Virus record (IMG/VR): IMGVR_UViG_3300034095_001732
Coordinates: 1-55,921 of that record
DNA length: 55,921 bases
Strand: one strand, 5' to 3'
From: a virus
Shown here: positions 50,579-55,921 of the stretch, piece by piece
Numbering within the stretch: position 1 is the first letter of the stretch
Layout: each line of letters opens with the position of its first letter
Position numbers and translations under genes: made by a program
The notes under the pieces: generated by a model
What the model was told of the DNA's origin: nothing
The model's database searches: none
The model's input: only the letters and a program-made list of their open reading frames with translations

Positions 50579-51229
50579 ATGAACTTCCTCCGCACCCAGA
50601 CCCTGACCCGTATTGCTGATGTTCTAAAGCTAAAGCTCAACGGCGTGTTGTGGAAGACCCAGTCCAACCTGAACATCATCCCGGGTCATGGCATCTCTTT
50701 CACCCAGACTGAAGTCAAAGACGTCTCCAACCTGACCATCTCAGTCGGCGACGCCGACGGGTCGATCGGGTACTGGGGTGCGTTCTACGACACGACGGAC
50801 CAGACCATCGCCAGTACGACCACCGCCTACGTGGTAGGGCTGAATAGTTCCGGCCCCAATAACGACGGGGTGTCGGTGGTGGACGGCAGCAAAGTCACCG
50901 TGGCTAACGCCGGGGTCTACAACATCGCTACTTCGGTGCAGTTAACCTCCACCAGTGTACAGATTCACGACGCGTGGTTCTGGTTCCGTAAGAACGGGGT
51001 CGATCTACCCGACAGTTGTTCGCAGGTTTCCATCCCCCAGAGCCATGGTGGCAACCCGGGAGCCCTGCTGTTCTACGTCAACATCATGGAAAAGCTCAAC
51101 GCTGGGGACTACATCCAGCTGGTTTGGAACGCCAACGACACCAATGTCTCGCTAGAGACCATCCCAGCGGCCGTCTCACCCGTCCGGCCGCGCAATCCTA
51201 GCGTAATCCTGACCGTTAATCAGGTCTAA
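50579..51229 (+). CDS. Virion-type jelly-roll protein, 216 aa
   Basis: The C-terminal 140 residues (VVDGSKVTVANAGVYNIATS, HDAWFWFRKNGVDLPDS, GDYIQLVWNANDTNVSLE, NPSVILTVNQV) match a widespread phage structural jelly-roll-like domain, C1q/TNF-like in layout. It is on the plus strand, away from the other structural genes, and precedes the non-coding region. It could be a decoration or fibre-tip protein. ATG 50579 has no Shine-Dalgarno. Confidence 0.7.
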   Translation: MNFLRTQTLTRIADVLKLKLNGVLWKTQSNLNIIPGHGISFTQTEVKDVSNLTISVGDADGSIGYWGAFYDTTDQTIASTTTAYVVGLNSSGPNNDGVSVVDGSKVTVANAGVYNIATSVQLTSTSVQIHDAWFWFRKNGVDLPDSCSQVSIPQSHGGNPGALLFYVNIMEKLNAGDYIQLVWNANDTNVSLETIPAAVSPVRPRNPSVILTVNQV

Positions 51230-51540
51230 GGCGCTTTAGCGTAGGGGTTTGGGGGCGGTTTGGGGGTACTTTGCACTGCGGATTTTCACTTATGGGGGTG
51301 AAACGATAATACGCGCGCCCCCGCGCTAGCCCGAGACCCCCTCCCCCCCTCGCTTTACGGACGCCGGTTGGGCGTATCGGGGCAACAGGTTGTGCACACC
51401 AACCCGTTGAGCCTCAACGCTTTAGGAGGCGTGCCGTAAACAATCCCTATTATGTTAAGTTGCTGCGGAAGCCCTTACGGATGAACAGGTTTTGTCAGTA
51501 TGACTGTCAGAAATCGGGCGAACGCGGATACCGATCTCCC
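51230..51540. other. Non-coding stretch before the zinc-ribbon ORF
   Basis: No convincing gene lies here. It holds the G-rich tract, a C-rich stretch (CCCCCTCCCCCCC near 51345), the AACAGGTTGTG and AACAGGTTTTGTCAG elements (51387, 51485), and an A/T-rich patch (about 51437-51460, CTATTATGTTAAG) between CCGTAA and TTACGG. Several of these are features of promoters or origins, but nothing can be assigned. Confidence 0.5.
51244..51266 (+). other. G-quadruplex-type tract
   Basis: GGGG-TTT-GGGGG-CGG-TTT-GGGGG has three long G runs and one GG between TTT loops, the composition of a possible G-quadruplex. It begins the largely non-coding region, 15 bp after the jelly-roll gene stop. Confidence 0.5.
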
Positions 51541-52035
51541 TCAACCCACGCACTCCGCCAGCCGCGAAGCCTCGGTGCCCCGCAATAGCCTGCGCCGCAC
51601 CGACTTCTCCACCAGCGGTCCCCCAAAGAGGTCACGGCCGCACCGACCGCAGCGGGCGGCGACGCTCTCCACCGGAGCCACCCGACCGCAGCACCGGACG
51701 CCGAGGGGCTCCGCCGGAGGAAGGCGCCTGCGCCGTCGGGGCGTCGGCCCGATGACCAACCGGGCAACGTGTTCCTCCGGCGCGCCGTGGGACCAGAGGA
51801 CAAGCGCCCTCCGCAGGTGCCGGGCGAGGCTCCGCCGGCCAGAGCACCGGCCGCAGCGTGCCGCGCAGTTGCCCACGCCGACAGAGGCGCCGCAGTCGGT
51901 GCAGCGCCAGAGGTGACGGCACCGACGGCGCCAGCGGCTCGCCGGTGTGCCAGCGGTGTGGGCTGCGATGCTTTCCCCCTCGGTCTGCTCCGGCGTTTTC
52001 TCTTCTCTGTTTTTCCCCGTTAGAACAAAAACCAT
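51541..52035 (-). CDS. Tandem zinc-ribbon protein (tentative), 164 aa
   Basis: The minus-strand frame shows two related modules: WRCTDCGASVGVGNCAARCG then RC, and VRCCGRVAPVESVAARCG then RC. The repeated V-V-AARCGRC arrangement after a paired cysteine looks like a duplicated C-x2-C zinc ribbon, and third-position GC is high. It is the only sensible frame in this stretch. The start (ATG 52035, alternatively 52047) falls inside an inverted repeat. The doubt is that this whole region is GC-rich and repeat-laden. Confidence 0.45.
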   Translation of the reverse strand: MVFVLTGKNREEKTPEQTEGESIAAHTAGTPASRWRRRCRHLWRCTDCGASVGVGNCAARCGRCSGRRSLARHLRRALVLWSHGAPEEHVARLVIGPTPRRRRRLPPAEPLGVRCCGRVAPVESVAARCGRCGRDLFGGPLVEKSVRRRLLRGTEASRLAECVG

Positions 52036-52049
52036 AGCAGCCCACACCG
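51954..52049. repeat. 17-bp inverted repeat around a pyrimidine-rich spacer
   Basis: CGGTGTGGGCTGCGATG at 51954-51970 is matched in inverse orientation by CATAGCAGCCCACACCG at 52033-52049 (16 of 17 pairs). The 62-bp spacer is pyrimidine-rich (TTTTCTCTTCTCTGTTTTTC) and lower in GC than its surroundings. It could be a cruciform, a strand-opening element of an origin, or an antisense-regulated start region for the zinc-ribbon ORF. Confidence 0.75.
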
Positions 52050-52879
52050 TTGGTCACGGGCCCCGACGGCGACAAGCGGCAACGGCGATTTCAGAGGAGA
52101 ACGTGACGTTTTCCGTAAATTGAGACTTGACCGGCGAACGTGTTTCGCCGATAAGGGCGGCTCAGTTCTTTTCCATTCAACCGCAGCGGGCCAACCGGGC
52201 CCCAAGGCGATGCCGGCGAAATGCCTGCCGCCCGACCCGGACCCAACCCGCCGCGACCCACCGACAGCCGGGGCCCCGAGAAGGCGCCCGGCACCGACCC
52301 GCGACCCCGAGGCTGAGCAGGCCCAGAGGGGGACACGGCGCTGGCGGACCACCGGGAGCACCCGGCGGAGGTGGGGGCCGAATCGATAAGGGGTTGCCGC
52401 CGCGAGAGCGACTGCACCCCGCCCGACTCACTCACCCGTTGCCGACGTAACGTCTGCCGGGGCCCGGGTGGAGACGCGATGCCGACGTAACGTCTGCCGC
52501 GTGATCCCGGGGAGTCCCTCCCGTTGCCGCCGTCGAACGCTGCCGGGAGGTTCCGCCCTCCGCGATGCCGACGAAACGTCTGCCGCAGGGGGAGCCGGAT
52601 GGGCGGGGCGCAGGGTAGCGGACGGCGCCCACGGTCCCCCTGAGAGGGGAGCGGATGGAAGCGGGGAGCGCCCCGCGAGGGTCTCACGCCGTTAGCTCGG
52701 CGGAGAGGCCCGCCGCCTTGACCGTTCCGCCCTCGGCACCGAGGGACGGAGAACGCGCGAATCTCACCCCGACCTGCCGCAATGCCACGGCGGGAAGGAG
52801 TCAATGCAGCCACCGCCGCCATCGCGGCCGGTGCCGGTCCCAAGCCCGGACGCCCACGGCGATGCAGAGGGACTCCTCG
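52050..52879. other. Non-coding region with iteron-like repeats
   Basis: About 830 bp without a credible gene. It contains a CGGCGAA-CGTGT-TTCGCCG hairpin (about 52133-52151), a diverged repeat GATGCCGGCGAAATGCCTG (52210-52228) and the phased repeat array at 52441-52584. A long minus-strand frame across it is low in complexity and incompatible with the repeats. Origin or packaging function is the main suspicion. Confidence 0.55.
52441..52584. repeat. Iteron-like array, four repeats spaced 40-44 bp
   Basis: GCCGACGTAACGTCTGCC occurs perfectly at 52441 and 52481; GCCGCCGTCGAACGCTGCC (diverged) starts at 52525 and GCCGACGAAACGTCTGCC at 52567. Starts lie 40, 44 and 42 bp apart, close to four turns of the helix. 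Each core contains the near-palindrome GACGTAACGTC. A fifth, looser copy lies at 52210. Three copies are preceded by CG(A/T)T. Even spacing on one face of DNA suggests protein binding sites. Confidence 0.85.
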
Positions 52880-53095
52880 ATGACCACGACCACCGCCTAC
52901 AAGTTTGCCGTCGCCTGCAACGCCGATCGCTGGGTGCCCGCCCACGGCGGCACCGAGACCGAGTTCACCGCCCGCACCGGCAAGCGCCTGCTCTACTGCT
53001 ACAACCCGCGCCTCGGCCGCCACGCCTTCCTCGACCTCGGCTCCGACATCATCCTCACCGACGACGAAGCCCTCGTTGCCCTCGGCTTCGTCTGA
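52880..53095 (+). CDS. Small conserved-type protein, 71 aa
   Basis: A small protein reading TTAYKFAVACNADRWV, GKRLLYCYNPRLGRHAFLDL and DIILTDDEALVAL. The LLYCYNP...HAFLDLxSDIIL pattern recurs in small phage or mobile-element proteins of unknown function. ATG 52880 is favoured over an in-frame ATG at 52865. It opens the accessory operon and is followed by the shared CCCAACCCACAACCC leader. Confidence 0.6.
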   Translation: MTTTTAYKFAVACNADRWVPAHGGTETEFTARTGKRLLYCYNPRLGRHAFLDLGSDIILTDDEALVALGFV

Positions 53096-53119
53096 CCCAA
53101 CCCACAACCCGTTCCCACG
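53096..53119 (+). promoter_or_regulatory. Recurrent translation-start leader (copy before 53120)
   Basis: CCCAACCCACAACCCGTTCC-CACG immediately precedes ATG 53120. Related leaders precede 779, 1024, 1349, 53306, 54442 and 55255. They contain a CAACCCAAC block, then AACCT or AACCTGTT, then (T)CCCACG and the ATG. None has a Shine-Dalgarno. The conservation suggests a functional 5-prime leader or a duplicated gene-start cassette. Confidence 0.6.
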
Positions 53120-53251
53120 ATGTACCGCATCCCGCGCCGTCCCACCCTCGCGCAGCAGCTGCTGCGCCTCGCCCTCCTCACCGCCGGCGCCCTCGTGGGC
53201 GTCGGCCTGTTCTGGGGCTTCCTCGTCCTCTGGTTCTCGCTCCCGCTTTGA
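53120..53251 (+). CDS. Single-span membrane microprotein, 43 aa
   Basis: A basic N-terminus (MYRIPRRPTLAQQLLRL) is followed by one long hydrophobic segment (LLTAGALVGVGLFWGFLVLW). It starts at ATG 53120 behind a conserved leader (53096-53119) without Shine-Dalgarno. Function unknown; it is cotranscribed with the MoxR ATPase gene. Confidence 0.6.
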   Translation: MYRIPRRPTLAQQLLRLALLTAGALVGVGLFWGFLVLWFSLPL

Positions 53252-53273
53252 CCGTCCCTTTGTCCGTCAACCT

Positions 53274-53305
53274 CAACCCAACCGTCTGAAAAACCTGTTC
53301 GTCCT
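53274..53305 (+). promoter_or_regulatory. Recurrent leader before the MoxR gene
   Basis: CTCAACCCAACCGTCTG then AAAAACCTGTTCGTCCT lies directly before ATG 53306. The same order (CTCAACCCAACCGACTG, AAAAACCTGTTCCCACA) precedes ATG 54442. No Shine-Dalgarno sequence is present. Confidence 0.6.
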
Positions 53306-54355
53306 ATGACCTCCAACACGACCGAAACGTACCTCCGCTCACTCATCGACGCCCGCCAGCGCGTCCTGTTCGTCGGCCCGCCGGGCTGCGCGAAAACCTC
53401 CCGCGTCGCCGCCGCTGCGGCCGCCGCCGGTCACGACCTCATCGTGTTCCGCGCCTCGCTCGCCGAGCGCGTGGACCTCGGCGGGTGCCTCGTGCCCGAC
53501 GTCGCCGCCGGCGTGACCCGCGCCCTCCCGCTGGAACTGCTGCACCGGCTCCGCACAACGACCACGCCCACCGTGCTCCTGCTCGATGACCTCGGTCAGG
53601 CGCCCATCGACGTACAGAACGCCGCAATGAGCCTGTTCGACGCCGGCGCGCTGCCGCCGCACGTGCTGATCTGGGGCGCGACCAACCGCCCCGGCGACAA
53701 GGCCGGCGTGTCCGCGCTCTCGGAGCCGCTGCGCTCCCGGTTCAAACTCAAGTTCGCGATCCCGACCCCGGGCACCGAGGACAAAAGTGACGGCGCCGTC
53801 CTGCTCGGCACGTGGAAGGACGAGGTCGATGGCTGGTGCGACTGGGCGAGCGCGCAGGGCTTCGCCGCCGAAATCATCGCTTGGCACCGCTCCACGACCG
53901 GCCGCGACCTGTACGCTTGGAAGCCGGCCGCCGACCCGGGCGTCGCGCTGCCCGACTTCCGCGGCTGGCAGACGGTGGGCGAGCTGTGGAACGCCGGGCT
54001 CCGCGACTTCCGCACCATCGCCGCCGCGATTGGCAAGGCCGCCGCCGCCCCGTTCATCGCCTTTGCCCAGCTGGCCGACCAGCTGCCCACGCCGCAACAG
54101 GTGTGGCTCGACCCCGACGGCGCGCCGGTCCCGACCGACCCGGGTGCTCAGTACCTCATCGCCTCGATGCTCGGCCGCGCGGCGGAGCCCAAGTACGCCG
54201 ACGCCCTCGTGCGCTACTTCTCCCGGCTCGACCGGGTGCAAGGCGCCTATTGCGCCCGCGACTCTTACCGCCGGCTCGGGGCGAAGCTTGCCGGCTGCGC
54301 CGCTTGGCAGCGCTGGTGGCTCGACAACCGCCAGCTGTTTGAGGCCCACGGCTGA
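53306..54355 (+). CDS. MoxR-type AAA+ ATPase, 349 aa
   Basis: A MoxR-family AAA+ ATPase: Walker A GPPGCAKTSR (residues about 24-33), Walker B LLLDDLGQ near 95, sensor-1 GATNRP near 125 and the arginine finger region EPLRSRFK near 145. The rest is a helical lid and a C-terminal extension (about 200-349) without a recognised domain. MoxR ATPases are chaperone-like and act with VWA proteins on metal or cofactor insertion or complex remodelling. The VWA-metallopeptidase at 55255 is the obvious partner. Confidence 0.88.
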   Translation: MTSNTTETYLRSLIDARQRVLFVGPPGCAKTSRVAAAAAAAGHDLIVFRASLAERVDLGGCLVPDVAAGVTRALPLELLHRLRTTTTPTVLLLDDLGQAPIDVQNAAMSLFDAGALPPHVLIWGATNRPGDKAGVSALSEPLRSRFKLKFAIPTPGTEDKSDGAVLLGTWKDEVDGWCDWASAQGFAAEIIAWHRSTTGRDLYAWKPAADPGVALPDFRGWQTVGELWNAGLRDFRTIAAAIGKAAAAPFIAFAQLADQLPTPQQVWLDPDGAPVPTDPGAQYLIASMLGRAAEPKYADALVRYFSRLDRVQGAYCARDSYRRLGAKLAGCAAWQRWWLDNRQLFEAHG

Positions 54356-54361
54356 TCTCGC

Positions 54362-54390
54362 GGGGCGCCCCTTCACCGGGGCGCCCCTTT
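54362..54390 (+). terminator. Hairpin after the MoxR gene
   Basis: GGGGCGCCCC, loop TTCACC, GGGGCGCCCC, then TTTCCC: a perfect 10-bp stem with a short pyrimidine tail 7 bp after the MoxR stop. It may give partial termination, separating expression of MoxR from the two downstream genes. Confidence 0.65.
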
Positions 54391-54408
54391 CCCTCTCCTC
54401 CCGTTAGC

Positions 54409-54441
54409 TCAACCCAACCGACTGAAAAACCTGTTCCCACA
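54409..54441 (+). promoter_or_regulatory. Recurrent leader before 54442
   Basis: CTCAACCCAACCGACTG then AAAAACCTGTTCCCACA, ending at ATG 54442. It matches the leader before the MoxR gene at nearly every position, though the coding sequences that follow are unrelated. Confidence 0.6.
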
Positions 54442-55230
54442 ATGTCCTCCATCATCGCCCGCAAAGCTGTCATTGCCTCGTTCGACTCCGGCCAGCCTCG
54501 CTTCCGCAAGGCGCACCGCGACGAGACCGCCGCCCTCAATGCCAAACACGGCACGAGCAATCTCGCGCTCGTCACCGTGACCATCTGCGATCACCCGGCG
54601 CTCGCCGAGGCCGGCCGCATCATCACCGCCGCCCGCGCGGACCACTACCGCCTGACCGTGCCGGCGGCGGATCGCGGGATGCGCCTGCTCCCCGGCGCCC
54701 GCCAGCTGGAGCACTCGTCCCTGCTGCAGGGGCACGCGGTCAAGTTCCAAAGCGCGGTCGCCGACTTCGTCCGCGAGTACGACACGATCCGCGCCGACGC
54801 ACCTGCCCGGCTCAATGGCCTGTACGTCCCCGAGCAATGGCCCGATGTGGACTTCGTCCGCAACGCGTTCCGGCTGCGCTGCCGCTACCTGCCGGTCCCC
54901 TCGCTCGGTCAGTGGGATGAGTGGCTCGCCGAGTCCGCCAGCACGGCGACCGACGAGCTGCGCGAGCGAATCGGCGAGGCGCTCCGCGCCTACGCCGCCA
55001 AGCTGGGCGACGGTGGCAAGATCTTCCGCGACTCGCTCGTGGAAAACCTCCGCGACATCGTCAACCTCGCCGAGGATTTGAACGTCGGCGGCGACAAAAC
55101 GGTGGCCGACCTCGTCGCCAAGGCGCGCGACCTCGCGCAGCCCGACCCCGACCAGCTGCGCGAAGACCCCGCGCTCCGCGCCGACACCGCCGCCCGCGCG
55201 GCTGACCTCTGCTCCCTGTTCTCCCTGTAA
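54442..55230 (+). CDS. Protein between MoxR and VWA genes (DUF3150-like?), 262 aa
   Basis: A helical, acidic C-terminal region (about 150-262, EWLAESASTATDELRERIGE, VENLRDIVNLAEDLNV) follows an N-terminal part with LALVTVTICDHPALAEAGRI and ARADHYRLTVPAADRGMRLL. The gene order ATPase, this protein, VWA-metallopeptidase is that of known phage and plasmid cassettes in which the middle protein is often of DUF3150 type; assignment to that family is tentative. It is probably an adaptor between ATPase and metallopeptidase. Confidence 0.6.
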   Translation: MSSIIARKAVIASFDSGQPRFRKAHRDETAALNAKHGTSNLALVTVTICDHPALAEAGRIITAARADHYRLTVPAADRGMRLLPGARQLEHSSLLQGHAVKFQSAVADFVREYDTIRADAPARLNGLYVPEQWPDVDFVRNAFRLRCRYLPVPSLGQWDEWLAESASTATDELRERIGEALRAYAAKLGDGGKIFRDSLVENLRDIVNLAEDLNVGGDKTVADLVAKARDLAQPDPDQLREDPALRADTAARAADLCSLFSL

Positions 55231-55254
55231 GCAACCCAACAACCTAGTCCCACG
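55231..55254 (+). promoter_or_regulatory. Recurrent leader before the metallopeptidase
   Basis: GCAACCCAACAACCTAG-TCCCACG precedes ATG 55255. It is the template for deciding the starts at 1024 and 1349, where the same leader carries ATG in place of AGT. Confidence 0.6.
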
Positions 55255-55921
55255 ATGACCTCGAAAATCAAAATCGAACGCGCCCGCTGGTGGGCGCTCT
55301 CCAACCCGGCCGCCGTGTTTTACGGCAGCCTCGCCACCCACCTCGTCGACGTCCTCGACGAGTCCGTCCCGACCGCTGCCACCGACGGCAAGCGCATCCT
55401 CTGGAACCCCGCGTTTCTGGAGTCGCTCACCGACGAGGAGGTCCGGTTCGTCCTGCTCCACGAGGCCCTGCACTGCGTGTACGGGCACTTCTGGCGCCTG
55501 CCCCTGACCGACGACGGCAACCGCGCCGGCGACTACGCGATCAACCGCATCCTCGCGGGCATCCCCGGCATCTCGATGCCCAAGGGCGGCCTGCTCGACC
55601 CACGCTTCGACGGGCTCGCCGAGGAGGAGATCCTCGCCGCCCTCGGTCGCACGCCGCAGCCCCAGCCGGGCAACGGCAAGCCCTCGCCGCAGCCCGGCAA
55701 GGGCGCCGGCAAGCCGCAGCCCGGCGCCGGCCAGCCCGGCAACGGCAAGCCGCAGCCCGGCAAGGGCGCCGGCAAGCCGCAGCCCGGTGCCTCTGATCCC
55801 GGCGGGTGCGGCGGGTTCATCGCCCCCGACACGACGCCCAACCCGAACGGCCAGACCCTCCGCGAGAAGTGGGAAGGCGCCGTGTTGCAAGGCGAGTTCC
55901 TCGCCAAGTCGCTCGGTCAGG
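55255..55921 (+). CDS. HEXXH metallopeptidase with VWA domain, N-terminal part (continues at 1)
   Basis: The N-terminal half of the 412-residue protein that runs on at position 1. The zinc-binding motif H69-E70-A-L-H73 (LLHEALHC) lies on a helix after WNPAFLESLTDEE, as in the VWA-like putative metallopeptidase (DUF2201-type) family. Residues about 130-180 form a Pro/Gly/Lys-rich linker with duplicated PQPGKGAGKPQPGA units. The VWA half with its MIDAS motif follows across the junction. It is encoded with a MoxR ATPase, so it may be a AAA+-driven peptidase or chaperone. Confidence 0.85.
   Translation, partial: MTSKIKIERARWWALSNPAAVFYGSLATHLVDVLDESVPTAATDGKRILWNPAFLESLTDEEVRFVLLHEALHCVYGHFWRLPLTDDGNRAGDYAINRILAGIPGISMPKGGLLDPRFDGLAEEEILAALGRTPQPQPGNGKPSPQPGKGAGKPQPGAGQPGNGKPQPGKGAGKPQPGASDPGGCGGFIAPDTTPNPNGQTLREKWEGAVLQGEFLAKSLGQ
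55683..55790 (+). repeat. Duplicated linker-coding unit
   Basis: The sequence coding PQPGKGAGKPQPGA occurs twice in close succession (starting about 55686 and 55750), differing by one base at its end. It belongs to the flexible linker between the peptidase and VWA domains. Confidence 0.75.
55795..55921. repeat. Terminal direct repeat, right copy
   Basis: Identical to positions 1-127. When the circle is closed this copy should be counted only once. Confidence 0.9.

Noticed and set aside
52091-53107. Long minus-strand open frame of 338 codons across the non-coding region
   Set aside because: It is low in complexity (Gly/Arg/Pro-rich), its repeats come from the DNA-level iteron-like array, and it overlaps the better supported 52880 gene. 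An open frame of this length is expected by chance in such GC-rich DNA.
1-55921. tRNA genes, integrase, att sites, RNA polymerase or anti-CRISPR genes
   Set aside because: I looked for the usual motifs and found none that I could support. Small unknown genes could still hide anti-defence functions.

Overview
The window is a GC-rich tailed-phage genome, and it appears complete. Positions 1-127 and 55795-55921 are identical, the signature of a circular or circularly permuted assembly closed on a 127-base overlap, so the unique length is 55,794 bp. The gene that runs off the right end (HEXXH metallopeptidase with a von Willebrand A domain) continues in frame at position 1. I see no integrase, excisionase, classical repressor, tRNA or CRISPR array, so a lytic lifestyle is likely. 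The virion module follows a T7-like podovirus order: terminase, portal, scaffold, SU10/DUF5309-type major capsid, tail tube A-like adaptor, tail tube B-like nozzle, and three internal virion proteins including one of 3,045 residues. There is no single-subunit RNA polymerase, so transcription presumably depends on the host enzyme. The host cannot be read from the sequence. Many genes lack a Shine-Dalgarno site, which would fit a lineage with non-canonical initiation (Verrucomicrobiota is a guess only).

Layout. (1) 52880 through the junction to about 2363, plus strand: an accessory operon of small proteins, a MoxR-type AAA+ ATPase, a middle protein and the HEXXH/VWA metallopeptidase, then five small unknowns. 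Seven genes here share an unusual leader resembling CAACCCAACAACCTNNTCCCACGATG. It closes at a strong terminator at 2476. (2) 2649-15347, plus strand: replication and nuclease module: primase-helicase, small unknowns including an Ala-rich repeat protein, a Cas4/RecB-like DUF2800 nuclease, a DUF2815 ssDNA-binding protein, family A DNA polymerase, VRR-NUC nuclease, SNF2 helicase, an SLT muramidase-like protein and small basic proteins. (3) 47081 down to 15385, minus strand: the late packaging, head, tail, fibre, lysis and internal virion genes, converging with module 2 at 15350. (4) 47123-51229: mostly small plus-strand genes starting with a ribbon-helix-helix protein divergent from the terminase across a 31-bp palindrome. 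Two minus-strand genes (49531-50522) include a small-terminase candidate. (5) 51230-52879: a mainly non-coding region with a G-rich tract, a 17-bp inverted repeat around a pyrimidine-rich spacer, and four iteron-like repeats spaced 40-44 bp. It is the best replication-origin or packaging-site candidate, and a tandem zinc-ribbon ORF lies within it.

How the parts fit: modules 1 and 2 prepare the cell and copy the genome; module 3 builds the particle and lyses the cell. The less ordinary features are the MoxR/VWA-metallopeptidase cassette with its shared leader, the repeat-rich region at 51-52.6 kb, tandem repeats that duplicate the start region of the scaffold gene, carbohydrate-binding-like and beta-propeller insertions inside tail adaptor and nozzle proteins, and an exported Ig-like protein in the lysis cluster.
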